64,000 nucleotides of DNA from CASFRF01 sp031549345 (lineage in GTDB: Bacteria; Verrucomicrobiota; Lentisphaeria; Victivallales; Victivallaceae). The translations under genes were made by a program, and so were the position numbers. Location: NCBI GenBank assembly GCA_031549345.1, contig JAVBPY010000010.1, forward strand, positions 124,001-188,000, in the 5' to 3' direction. This document shows positions 49,602 through 58,450 of this stretch, piece after piece. The notes beneath the pieces were generated by a model. That model was not told the DNA's origin. It ran no database searches and saw only the letters and a program-made list of their open reading frames with translations. The stretch's first letter is position 1, and every line of letters begins with the position of its first letter.

Positions 49602-50381
49602 TTACCAAGGTTTGTTGTGGTTGCCGAGATTACCGCCCCACGGCCACTTCGTGGCGTCCGCGGAACCGGAGGGAAACGGGTACGCGCTTGTGTAATCCAA
49701 TCCATCATCACGGTCAAGCATCATGCGGCCATCCGAGAGGGGCACGGGAGTCATGGCCGATACGTGTCCATCGGCAAAGCTCAGATTCAACCCGCCCATG
49801 TGACGGGTTTTGACGGGTTGGCTCGTGCGCTCGATCCACCCCCAACGCCCACGGTCGGTCAGAACGAACGCCTCCGTCGGGCGTTTGATGCGGGGCAGCT
49901 TTGTCCAGCCATTCTGTCCGAACATCACAACCCCGCCGGCGTAGGCGCTGCGTATGGAAATGCCGGTTGTCGTCTTCAGGAACGGTCCGGCTTGCCCCAG
50001 AGAAAGACTGAACGTACCTGCCAACTCGGATGGGCCAAGCGGTTCGTCCGGGCACCAGAGGATGGTGTTTACCCCCCCCGCGTCGGCGCCGCCGCCGTAC
50101 TGGTTGATTTTGACGTTGCCGTATTTGACCACGGGGGCGATGTATCCCCTGTCGCTCCCGTCGGCGACGAGTGTGCCGCAACGATAGGAGGGCATGAAGT
50201 CGTTGTAGTCGGACGCATAGAACAAATAGCACTGGGCGCTCTGCTTCAAATTGCTCTGGCATCTGGAGCGGTAGGCCATTCGCCGGGCCTGTCCGAGCGC
50301 GGGCAAGAGCATGCTTGCCAGAATCGCGATAATGGCGATAACGACCAGGAGCTCAATCAACGTGAAGAATCTTTTTCCCAT
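49602..50381 (-). CDS. Type II secretion-like pseudopilin (prepilin N-methylation domain)
   Basis: The 259-residue protein starts with a type IV prepilin leader (MGKRFF|TLIELLVVIAIIAILASM); cleavage is expected before the hydrophobic helix, with the conserved Glu at +5. The C-terminal half has the HMGGLNLSFADGHVSAM segment, which is the H-x9-DG-type motif seen in the very large pseudopilin families of Planctomycetes and Lentisphaerota. Such proteins occur in dozens of copies, often beside sugar-degrading genes; their job is unclear. AAGGA precedes the ATG at 50381. It lies between the regulator and the GH2-like genes, in the same direction. Confidence 0.87.
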   Translation of the reverse strand: MGKRFFTLIELLVVIAIIAILASMLLPALGQARRMAYRSRCQSNLKQSAQCYLFYASDYNDFMPSYRCGTLVADGSDRGYIAPVVKYGNVKINQYGGGADAGGVNTILWCPDEPLGPSELAGTFSLSLGQAGPFLKTTTGISIRSAYAGGVVMFGQNGWTKLPRIKRPTEAFVLTDRGRWGWIERTSQPVKTRHMGGLNLSFADGHVSAMTPVPLSDGRMMLDRDDGLDYTSAYPFPSGSADATKWPWGGNLGNHNKPW

Positions 50382-50397
50382 GATACGTTCCTTCGTT

Positions 50398-51486
50398 TCA
50401 CAAACATATGGTGGTTGCTGTTCCGAACTCATGAAATTCCGGCGGGATTCGGCTGCCCTGCCGCTTGCCGCCGCGAAATGCGTCGATGTAAGCGAGCCCG
50501 TCGCGCAGATTCCGCAAATGGTCGTAAGCGAAATAGTGCACCGGATAACCGAAATCGACCAGGAACGGATAATTCCCGGTTGCGATTACTTTCATATTTT
50601 TCACTTCGGGCCGCCCGGCACAGGAACGCAAAAGGCCGATGACATGCGGCAACGAGTTGTCGTTGGCGACAAACAGCGCCTCCGGCAACGCGGTATTCAG
50701 AAATGTCCGCAACGCGGGAATGCACAACGAATACGACGTATCGCCAGCCACAAGATACGCACCTTCCGGAACGACAATACCGTACCGCAGAGCGATTTCA
50801 CGGAAAAAATTTTCGCGCTCCGGGAAATACCGTCCGCCGGTGGTGATTGCCGCCAGCGACTTGATGCCGGAAGAAGCAAGAAAACGAAAAATGGGCAACA
50901 ACTCGTACTCGTTCTGATCGTTCCGCGTATGATGGATCGGCGCAAGGTTTTCTCCCGAAAGCTCCTGCGGGACCGCGCCGCAAACAGGAATTTCGCACTG
51001 TTCGTAAAGGCGGCTCCGCTGCCGCGTCCGGCAGGGCTGTTCCAAAAAAATTCCGGCGTAGCCATGCCGTTCGATTCTCCGATAGAGCGCAACGTGCTCC
51101 GGATCGTCGAATTCACGGTCGATGTCGAAATGAACGTCGATCTCCCGCCCTTCCCCGCGCAACGTTTCCACGGCGCCGAGAACGGCGCGGGCATGGAAAT
51201 CAACCGTTTCCGGCGTTCCACCAAGGAGAACGGCATAACGCCGCAGGAACGGCGGCTCGGGATTCACCACCGTGCCGCCCTGCCGGAAATCGTTGACGCG
51301 GATGAACTCTTCGTCCAGAAGAATCTGGAACGCCGCATTTACCAGGTTGGACGATCCGAACTCCGCCTGAAACATCCGGCGCGTCGGAAGCCGGAACCCG
51401 GGTTCCCATTCGCCCGAAACGATCTTCCCGCGAATATGAGCCGCCAGAACTTCCGCGCCGTCGCCGTTTTTTCGTAATGGATTCAT
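50398..51486 (-). CDS. GntR-type transcriptional regulator with LacI-like sugar-binding domain
   Basis: The 362-residue regulator has an N-terminal GntR winged helix (about residues 8-75: IRGKIVSGEWEPGFRLPTRR and a recognition helix in SSNLVNAAFQILLDEE). A periplasmic-binding-protein-like effector domain follows (about 85-340), with the LacI-type segments YAGIFLEQP and LFVANDNSLPHVIGLLR. Such hybrids (AraR-type) respond to sugars. GAGGAG precedes the ATG at 51486. Its own promoter has a consensus TTGACA-N17-TATAAT with inverted-repeat arms, and a near-identical copy stands before lacZ. It is therefore likely to repress itself and lacZ. It lies directly after lacZ. Confidence 0.85.
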   Translation of the reverse strand: MNPLRKNGDGAEVLAAHIRGKIVSGEWEPGFRLPTRRMFQAEFGSSNLVNAAFQILLDEEFIRVNDFRQGGTVVNPEPPFLRRYAVLLGGTPETVDFHARAVLGAVETLRGEGREIDVHFDIDREFDDPEHVALYRRIERHGYAGIFLEQPCRTRQRSRLYEQCEIPVCGAVPQELSGENLAPIHHTRNDQNEYELLPIFRFLASSGIKSLAAITTGGRYFPERENFFREIALRYGIVVPEGAYLVAGDTSYSLCIPALRTFLNTALPEALFVANDNSLPHVIGLLRSCAGRPEVKNMKVIATGNYPFLVDFGYPVHYFAYDHLRNLRDGLAYIDAFRGGKRQGSRIPPEFHEFGTATTICL

Positions 51487-51494
51487 TGATCTCC

Positions 51495-51539
51495 TCATGT
51501 TCTTTGTTTTATTATATATCTAGAGAACATGAATGTCAA
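51495..51539 (-). promoter_or_regulatory. Regulator promoter with inverted-repeat operator (copy A)
   Basis: On the minus strand, TTGACA (51534-51539) and TATAAT (51511-51516) with a 17-base spacer form a perfect sigma-70 consensus. The arms TCATGTTCT (51495-51503) and AGAACATGA (51524-51532) are exact complements 20 bases apart. One arm lies in the -35/-10 spacer and the other just after the -10. A 39-base stretch matches copy B at 36 positions. The -35 box overlaps the end of lacZ. Confidence 0.75.
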
Positions 51540-54358
51540 GTCGTTTTTCCCAAAATACGAAAATAAAATACGCCCTCGCCGGAACGGCCGAAAATCCGGT
51601 ACGCATCGTGAACATCCGCTCCCCAGCTGTTGTCGCCGCCGACGCCGCGCTGAACGCAATCAAGCGTAAGTTCCGAGGCACTCGAAATCGGCAATTCATC
51701 GGGATGTTTCGCGCTCGCAAGCTCGGTATGGGAATAGGGAAGCAAGGTGAATTGGAACAAAGACCCGCCGGAGATAAGAATTGTTTCGCCGGTGCTCATT
51801 TCCAGCGCAAGAGTGCGGACGTCGGAACGCTGTCCATTCTCCTGCGGGCGGGAGTAGTCGGTCCGCAACGTGTGCGGGAGCGCCCGGTATTTGCCGACAA
51901 ACGCCCCGCGTTTGCGGTCGCAATAGTTTTCCCACGGGCCGCGACCGTAGTACTCAACGTGTTTCACCGCGCCGGGGGAAAACTCCAGCCTGAGGCCGAA
52001 ACGGGCGATTTCCGTATCCGGTTCGTCGTTGGAATATGCAATGCGGATGGTCCGCCACGCCCCTTCCGATTCAATCATCAACTCTGTCTTGGGGTGCTTC
52101 GGCAGGCGGGTGCCGAAATTCATGCCGCGATCATTGTCCGTCAGCGCCCGATCCAGTACGACGTGTGGCGTTCCGGTTAAACCGGGCAGCCCCAGCCGAT
52201 CGAACGAACGCAATACAACATCGGGTCCATTGAAGGGGCGTTTTGCGGACGGATCGAGCGGAAATTCCGTGGCCGCAAATTGGATTCCGTCCTCGTAAAA
52301 AAGTTGGCGGCAGTAGAATTCGCCATCGCCTTTCGCGACCGGAAGCGGGAATAAGACGCCCGCACCGGGAGCAAGGGAAAAAATGAATTCCGTTTCCTGA
52401 ACGAACTCCCCGTCGCAATACAACAAACTGAGCATCCGGCATGTCATCTCCCGGAAAAAACGCTTGCTCCGCACGGTGAAAACGCCACACCCGTAGTCGG
52501 GGACGACGGCGACTGGCTGCTGCACATGGCATACTTCGTAATACGCGGGATTCGGCGTCCGGTCCGCCCGAACCAAGCCGTCGCAACAAAAATTCCCGCT
52601 GTTCGGGAAATCGCCGAAATCACCCCCGTATGCGTCGCTTCGCCGCCGCCCGCCGGGGTTGAACCCGTGTTCGCACCATTCCCAGACAAAGCCGCCGACG
52701 AGCATCTTCTCCGACTCGAACAAATCCCAGTAGTCGCCGAAGTTCCCGGTGCTGTTCCCCATGGCGTGCGCGTATTCGTTGGTGATGAAAGGCTTCACGC
52801 CGCGCACGGCGCTCAGGGCGCGCGCATCGGTATGCTCGCCCTGCTCTCCGGCGAACTCCGCCTTGTCCAGCAAATAGGCTCTCAGCCACGGAAATGGCGG
52901 GTAGGTGCGGGAATCGAAATCGGCCGCGGCGTTCATGTCGGCATACTGAATCGGACGACAGTCGCGTGCGCGTATCCACGCGGCCGATTCCATAAAGAAG
53001 TCGCCGAAACCCGCCTCGTTGCCGAGCGACCAGATCAAAATGGATACATGATTCCGGTTGCAGACCACCATCCGCTCGATCCGGTCGAAGGCGGCGGGAT
53101 ACCATGTGCGGTCGTTGCCGGGGAGGATACACTTATGGTAGGAAACGCCGTGCGTTTCCAGATTCGCCTCGTCGCAAAGAAAGAGGCCGAAACGGTCGCA
53201 CAACTCATACCACCGCGGGTCGCAGGTATAGTGGCTGTTCCTCACCGCGTTGAAATGCGCGGATTTGATCATCCGCACATCGTGCAACATGCTTTGCATG
53301 TCCATCACATTGCCGCTCACAGGGTGCCATTCGTGGCGGTTCACTCCGTAAATTTTGATGCTTTTCCCATTCACATAGAGTTGACGATTCTCGGTCTTCA
53401 CCGTGCGGAACCCGGTGCGGAAGTGCCGGATATCACGGATTCCTTCCTTGTTTTTCAAAACAAGGCGGACATGGTATAAAATGGCCTTTTCCGGACTCCA
53501 AAACAACACTTCGGGGACTGCGATCGAAATAATCTCCGCCGGAGCCCCCTCGATGCTCCATACATCGCCGTCGGGACCGGTAACCTGCATCTGGACAACA
53601 GCGTCTTCGCCGCATCCTGCAACAGCACATTCCGCGGCGATAATGCCGTTTCCACAATTCGCGGATATATTCACATCCAGGAAATGCCTGCGCTGCAGCC
53701 GGTGCAGACAAACATCGCGGAACACGCCGGAGAGGCGCCAGCAATCCTGGTCCTCCAGATAACTTCCGGAACAGTACTTGAACACTTCGATAACAAGCAA
53801 ATTTTCGCCGGAACGAACAAGCGAGCTTACGTCGAATTCAGCCGGGTTCGTCGAATTCTCGCTGTATCCAACGTATGTGCCATTGAGCCAGACCCGGAAC
53901 GCGCTTTTTACTCCCCCGAAGTACAAATGAAAACACTCGTCCGTCAAAGGATTTTCCACTGTAAAACGCCGGCGGCAGCGGCCCGTCGGGTTCGGTTCGG
54001 CGGCCACCGTAAAATTTTCATTCTCAGGGGGAGTCATAACCTTCGGTGGACGCGCGGGGAACGGGTATGTACTGTTTGTATAGATCGGTGTACCGTATCC
54101 GAGGCACTCGAAAATGGCCGGAATTTGAATCGTTTCCCAATCGGAGTCGTCGAAATCGATCCGAAAAAAAGGAGCATCTTCACTGGGCACGTAGGGGTAC
54201 CAGCGGAAATTCCAAGGCCCGTTCAAATCGATCCGGCAATCTGCAAGCTCATAGAGCCATTCTTCCGGAGATACCTCCAGCCTTTCCGTCCGCCATGAAT
54301 GCGCCCTGGGCGGAAGTTTGTTTTCCGCAAAAAATAACTGATTCTCCAAGAAGTCCAT
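51536..54358 (-). CDS. Beta-galactosidase, glycoside hydrolase family 2 (LacZ type)
   Basis: The 940-residue protein without signal peptide has the full LacZ order: sugar-binding domain (about 35-215), Ig-like domain, TIM barrel (about 315-620), a second Ig-like domain and the large beta-galactosidase small-chain domain. The acid/base is in IWSLGNEAGFGDF (Glu about 448) and the nucleophile in ITNEYAHAMGN (Glu about 528). It is likely cytoplasmic and hydrolyses beta-galactosides taken up by the cell, although other beta-glycosides are possible. An ATG four codons upstream (54370) is also possible but is too close to AAGG to use it. It is controlled by copy B of the operator. Confidence 0.9.
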   Translation of the reverse strand: MDFLENQLFFAENKLPPRAHSWRTERLEVSPEEWLYELADCRIDLNGPWNFRWYPYVPSEDAPFFRIDFDDSDWETIQIPAIFECLGYGTPIYTNSTYPFPARPPKVMTPPENENFTVAAEPNPTGRCRRRFTVENPLTDECFHLYFGGVKSAFRVWLNGTYVGYSENSTNPAEFDVSSLVRSGENLLVIEVFKYCSGSYLEDQDCWRLSGVFRDVCLHRLQRRHFLDVNISANCGNGIIAAECAVAGCGEDAVVQMQVTGPDGDVWSIEGAPAEIISIAVPEVLFWSPEKAILYHVRLVLKNKEGIRDIRHFRTGFRTVKTENRQLYVNGKSIKIYGVNRHEWHPVSGNVMDMQSMLHDVRMIKSAHFNAVRNSHYTCDPRWYELCDRFGLFLCDEANLETHGVSYHKCILPGNDRTWYPAAFDRIERMVVCNRNHVSILIWSLGNEAGFGDFFMESAAWIRARDCRPIQYADMNAAADFDSRTYPPFPWLRAYLLDKAEFAGEQGEHTDARALSAVRGVKPFITNEYAHAMGNSTGNFGDYWDLFESEKMLVGGFVWEWCEHGFNPGGRRRSDAYGGDFGDFPNSGNFCCDGLVRADRTPNPAYYEVCHVQQPVAVVPDYGCGVFTVRSKRFFREMTCRMLSLLYCDGEFVQETEFIFSLAPGAGVLFPLPVAKGDGEFYCRQLFYEDGIQFAATEFPLDPSAKRPFNGPDVVLRSFDRLGLPGLTGTPHVVLDRALTDNDRGMNFGTRLPKHPKTELMIESEGAWRTIRIAYSNDEPDTEIARFGLRLEFSPGAVKHVEYYGRGPWENYCDRKRGAFVGKYRALPHTLRTDYSRPQENGQRSDVRTLALEMSTGETILISGGSLFQFTLLPYSHTELASAKHPDELPISSASELTLDCVQRGVGGDNSWGADVHDAYRIFGRSGEGVFYFRILGKTT

Positions 54359-54372
54359 AAAAACACCCATCC

Positions 54373-54418
54373 TTCATGTTCTTTGTTTTATTATACATCA
54401 AAAGAACATGAAATACAA
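54373..54418 (-). promoter_or_regulatory. lacZ promoter with inverted-repeat operator (copy B)
   Basis: On the minus strand, TTGTAT (54413-54418) and TATAAT (54390-54395) are spaced by 17 bases. TTCATGTTCTTT (54373-54384) and AAAGAACATGAA (54401-54412) are perfect 12-bp arms, 16 bases apart. The element matches copy A in sequence, spacing and position relative to the promoter. The weaker -35 suggests lacZ may be less strongly expressed than the regulator when derepressed. Confidence 0.75.
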
Positions 54419-54484
54419 GGACTGCTTCCGTTTTTTGCGGCTTGCGACTGGAAAATCTTCAAGAGAGGTGATATTTTATAGGTC

Positions 54485-57016
54485 ATGGAAGATTTTCGGA
54501 AAACGATCCGCCTGCGCGATGCCGCAGGGGAAACAATCGAGTTTGCCTACTCCGAATCCGGTGATGGCACGCTTGGTACGCTCTTGCTGCTCCACGGGCT
54601 TTGCGCCGATTCGGGCTGCTGGGAACGCGTGATCCCCCACCTGAATCCGGGACTGAAGGTTTTTGCTGTCGATCTTTTCGGCTGCGGCGGATCGAGCGCA
54701 AGCTCGACGGAAAAACTCTCCAGCTTCGACCAGGCGATCCTCCTCCAGGAGTTCGCGCACGAGCTGCGCCTGAAACGCATTATCCTTGTCGCGCACGACG
54801 TCGGCGCGGCCGTGGCCTCGCTGGCGTTGGCCGACTCCGAATTTCGCGAGCGCGTGGAAAAACTCATCCTTATCGCCCCCTTCGGCAGTGGAACGGAGCT
54901 GCCGGACTACTTTGGCCGCCTGGCGGCGAATACGGACGAGAACCCGCTCGTCCGTTTCGACAGTCCGGACGTCGCCGCCTACGTTCTCCTCAAAGAATCG
55001 GTTTTCCGGAGCGAAACAATCGACAGCCGCGCCATCGAGTGCTGGGCGCGGAATTGGCGGAAACCGGGGGTTCGCGAATGCCTCATCGGCGCGGCGCGGC
55101 AGCTTCGCCTTATCGCGCCGGAAATTTTGCAGACGGAGCTCGACGCCGCCGCCCCCGCCCTGATTCTGTGGGGTACGGAGGACGTCATTCTTCCACCGTC
55201 CGGAGCCGGAGAATTCCTGACCGGACTTCCCCATGCACACCTGGAACTCCTCTCCGACTGCGGCCACTGGCCGATGCTGGAACAGCCGCAAAAAACGGCG
55301 CGCCTCATCAATGAATTCGTCGATGGGACGCTCGCAGCCACGGAAAAACACCCCGCCGCCGCCAATGTCCCACGTCCGCGCGGACGCCGCTACTACAGGA
55401 TGCGCATGAGCCGCCTCTTCGACCGCTGGGCGCCGGACACCATGATCCTGATGCTGTTCATCAAGATCCTCCAATTTCTTAAGTTCCTCGGCTTCAGCCC
55501 CAAGGAAAACGGTTGGCGCAAAGCAACCGGCGTTTTCCTGCGCAACGAATACTCCAAATTCATGCTGGCGGCGTTCCATTTGCGTTATTACCGCGCCGGA
55601 CGGATTCCGGTGGATGGCGCCAGCGCGCGACTCCTCCTGGTCCGCCGCCTCCAGGAACACATTGCTGAACGGAACGAACTGCACTGGGCCGCATCGCCCG
55701 GCTGGATGCTCCTCAAACGCCGCCAGATTTTCTTTACGGATATGATCGAGACCGAGTTCAGCGAAAATGGAGACCTTCTCCATCTGAAGCCGCACTTCGA
55801 CACAAAATTTGCGGAATTCGCCGCATTGGGGAGCGGAGATATCGAGCTTCTCCTCCAGGAATTCTGCCGCCTCTACAATCAATGGAACAACCTGAACAGC
55901 CTGCGCCGCGCCAAACTCCTGGCGCGAAAACTCACGCGCTGGACCCCCGCCGGACACAAACTCAGCCACCGCGCGCGCATCGAATTGAAGAGTCTTGTGG
56001 ATCGTCTGCTGACCGCGTCGTACATCACTTTCGAGCAGCTTCCGGCCGATCCGGAAAAAATAGCGAAGGCCCGTTTCGCCACGCCGGACATTCAGACATA
56101 CCGCCACCCGGGCTGGGGACTCCTGAATATTATCGTCCGCTTCAGCGCCGATTGGAGCGAAGCGGATCTCTGGACGCAATACCACCACGTTCCAGTGGAT
56201 GGGCTGCCGATGCAGGAACTCCTCTGCGAGCTCAAGCGGGAATGGGGGGAAACGGGCCCCCTCCTCTACCCCGTACCCGGAACGCCCGCGGCGGAACCGG
56301 AAATTTTTTACGATGGAAACCAGCGTTTCCGCGCCCGCCTTTTCCTCGACTTCTCCCGCTTCCTCGCGTTGCGGAAGTACCTGAACACCCATTACCGCAC
56401 ACGGATGGGGGGGAACGCCACCGTCGCGGGGATGATTTTGTGGGGACTGATGCGCCACCCCTTTTTCCAGGACCGAAAAATGCTCTTCCCGGTGGACATC
56501 GAAAACGGGGTGGAATTCGCCCGGGAACGGGAATTAAGTTTGATCTTCATCCGCCCCGGCAAGTATTTCGACACGGCGAACCCGCTGGAAGGTTTCACGC
56601 GCTTCCAGCGCGAATTCAACCGCAGACTCCAGCGGACGCGCGCGGGAAAGAGCGAAAGTTACGAACTCCTCCAACTCTATTCCATGATCCACCCGGTCTT
56701 CTACCATCTCGGCACGTACCTTCTTCCCAAGGCAATGAATGAAATGCTCGGCACCGTGGGGCTTTCCATCCTGACGGACGCGGAGATGTTTCTGGCCCCC
56801 CTGACCGATTTGCAGGAGGACGGCTTCATGGCCCTCGGCAACATGCGCGTCCCCGCCGTGAACGGCACCCGGGCCGGCGCCATCAGCATCTGCGCCTCGC
56901 ACCGGCAGTTAAAAGCATATACGGAGGCGATCACGGCCATCGCCTCGGATTATCCACGATTCCTCGACTTGAATCCCGATCTCGTCGACCCGCCCAACGG
57001 AGGGGCAAAACAATGA
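54485..57016 (+). CDS. Alpha/beta-hydrolase fused to an HHxxxDG acyltransferase-like domain
   Basis: The 843-residue cytoplasmic protein joins two domains. Residues 5-275 form an alpha/beta-hydrolase: LLLLHGL oxyanion region, nucleophile elbow VAHDVGAAVA with Asp (about 105) in place of Ser as in epoxide hydrolases and dehalogenases, acid in GTEDVILP and His in CGHWPML. A hydrophobic stretch (MILMLFIKILQFLKFLGF, about 320) follows. The second half has QYHHVPVDGLPM (about 566-577), the HHxxxDG catalytic motif of CAT, condensation and wax-ester-synthase acyltransferases. I know no named fusion like this. It overlaps the LCAT-like lipoprotein gene by 4 bases, which suggests shared lipid or ester chemistry. 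Confidence 0.7.
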   Translation: MEDFRKTIRLRDAAGETIEFAYSESGDGTLGTLLLLHGLCADSGCWERVIPHLNPGLKVFAVDLFGCGGSSASSTEKLSSFDQAILLQEFAHELRLKRIILVAHDVGAAVASLALADSEFRERVEKLILIAPFGSGTELPDYFGRLAANTDENPLVRFDSPDVAAYVLLKESVFRSETIDSRAIECWARNWRKPGVRECLIGAARQLRLIAPEILQTELDAAAPALILWGTEDVILPPSGAGEFLTGLPHAHLELLSDCGHWPMLEQPQKTARLINEFVDGTLAATEKHPAAANVPRPRGRRYYRMRMSRLFDRWAPDTMILMLFIKILQFLKFLGFSPKENGWRKATGVFLRNEYSKFMLAAFHLRYYRAGRIPVDGASARLLLVRRLQEHIAERNELHWAASPGWMLLKRRQIFFTDMIETEFSENGDLLHLKPHFDTKFAEFAALGSGDIELLLQEFCRLYNQWNNLNSLRRAKLLARKLTRWTPAGHKLSHRARIELKSLVDRLLTASYITFEQLPADPEKIAKARFATPDIQTYRHPGWGLLNIIVRFSADWSEADLWTQYHHVPVDGLPMQELLCELKREWGETGPLLYPVPGTPAAEPEIFYDGNQRFRARLFLDFSRFLALRKYLNTHYRTRMGGNATVAGMILWGLMRHPFFQDRKMLFPVDIENGVEFARERELSLIFIRPGKYFDTANPLEGFTRFQREFNRRLQRTRAGKSESYELLQLYSMIHPVFYHLGTYLLPKAMNEMLGTVGLSILTDAEMFLAPLTDLQEDGFMALGNMRVPAVNGTRAGAISICASHRQLKAYTEAITAIASDYPRFLDLNPDLVDPPNGGAKQ

Positions 57017-58449
57017 AGCTGTTTACCGCGTCTTTTTCCCCCTTTCTCCTGTTGCTTGTTCTCGCCGGGTGCGCAACGCCGGAAGGCTCGTACCAATCCA
57101 ACCGGATCGACGACCCTTCACTCCTGAGCCGGAACACTACCCGTTCGCTCGCCTACGAGGGGCCGGCGCGCAACCCGGTGATCGTTATTCACGGCTTTCT
57201 CGGCGCGCGCCTGCGCGAACAGGAGTCCGGAAATGAGGTCTGGGGAACGTTCTCCGCCACCGTCCCCCCCGTCAAAATGCTCCGCGACCTCGCCCACCCG
57301 ATGCGTCTTGGCGTTCCCTTGCGCCAACTCCGCGACTCCACCGTGGCCGACGCCTTGCTGGACACGGTAAACATCCGCGTCATGGGTTTCCCGTTTTCCA
57401 TGCACGCCTACGCAAACTTGATCGATCTTTTGGTTCAAAGCGGCTACGTCCAGGAGAACAAACCCCTCCCGGCAGGGCGCAACTTCGCCAATTTATTCGT
57501 ATTTTATTACGATTGGCGACGGGACATCCCGGAAAACGCACGCAAACTCGGTTTGTTCATTCAGGCCAAACGCCGCCGCCTCCAGCAAGAGTACAAGCAG
57601 CGGTACAACCTGGAAGAGTTCGATGTCCAATTCGACATTGTGGCGCACTCCATGGGCGGCATGGTCGCACGCTATTATCTGCGCTACGGCGACGCGGACC
57701 TCCCGGAAAACCCGGAAGAAACGCCGAAAATCACCTGGGCCGGAGCGCAATACATCGACAAATTAATTCAGGTAGGCACACCCAACGGCGGTTATTTGGA
57801 CACACTTCTGGAAATGACACACGGCCTGCGCCTTGCTCCGGGCGGCGCGCTGTATCCGCCGCTCCTGGTCGGCACGTTTCCTTCGATTTATCAAATGCTT
57901 CCGCATCCGGACTTCCGCGTCCTCCGCAATGAAGGAGGGAAAAATCTGGATCTTTTCGATCCCGCCCTTTGGATTAAGCACGGTTGGGGCCTGGCCGACA
58001 AATCCGCCCTGCCTCTGATGAAAGAAGCGCTCCCGGAAGTTTCATCGCAGGAACGCCATCGCGCCATCCTGCTCGACCATCTGGCCAAGTGCCTCATCCG
58101 CGCCCGTTCCTTCATACGGGCCATGGCGGAGCAGGACCCATTGCCGGGACCGAAAACGCGGCAAATCCTCTTTTTGGGCGATTCCGTGGCGACCTCGGCG
58201 CAAGCAGTCGTCGGTCCGGATGGAAAGCCGCAAATCACCCAACTCGATTCGGGGGATGGAAAAATTACAGCGGTCAGCGCCCGCTTTGACCGCCGCGATC
58301 CCGACGCCGCAATCTGGGATCCGCACATGGTTTCCCCGATCCGCTGGGACGCGATCATCCACTTGCGCGGCGCGCACATGGGCATTACGTGGAGTCCGGA
58401 ATTTTCGCACAACGTCCGCTTTTACCTTGTGCAGTTTCCGTCGCGATAA
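57013..58449 (+). CDS. LCAT-like lipase/acyltransferase lipoprotein
   Basis: The 478-residue product has a signal peptide and lipobox LAGC (cysteine about residue 18). The catalytic domain is of the lecithin:cholesterol acyltransferase type: VIVIHGFLGARL (oxyanion region, about 58-69), YYDWRRD (the typical LCAT YDWR box), nucleophile elbow AHSMGGMVARYY (Ser about 215), GTPNGG, and a C-terminal His in RGAHMGITW. It is predicted to sit at the outer membrane and cleave or transfer acyl chains from phospholipids. The 4-base overlap with the upstream hydrolase-acyltransferase gene points to coordinated synthesis. It converges with larE, one base away. Confidence 0.85.
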   Translation: MKLFTASFSPFLLLLVLAGCATPEGSYQSNRIDDPSLLSRNTTRSLAYEGPARNPVIVIHGFLGARLREQESGNEVWGTFSATVPPVKMLRDLAHPMRLGVPLRQLRDSTVADALLDTVNIRVMGFPFSMHAYANLIDLLVQSGYVQENKPLPAGRNFANLFVFYYDWRRDIPENARKLGLFIQAKRRRLQQEYKQRYNLEEFDVQFDIVAHSMGGMVARYYLRYGDADLPENPEETPKITWAGAQYIDKLIQVGTPNGGYLDTLLEMTHGLRLAPGGALYPPLLVGTFPSIYQMLPHPDFRVLRNEGGKNLDLFDPALWIKHGWGLADKSALPLMKEALPEVSSQERHRAILLDHLAKCLIRARSFIRAMAEQDPLPGPKTRQILFLGDSVATSAQAVVGPDGKPQITQLDSGDGKITAVSARFDRRDPDAAIWDPHMVSPIRWDAIIHLRGAHMGITWSPEFSHNVRFYLVQFPSR

Positions 58450-58450
58450 C

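Noticed and set aside
54476..56458. A 660-codon minus-strand open frame opposite the hydrolase-acyltransferase gene
   Set aside because: No ribosome-binding site or motif, and the plus strand carries clear catalytic motifs throughout; it is an antisense shadow.
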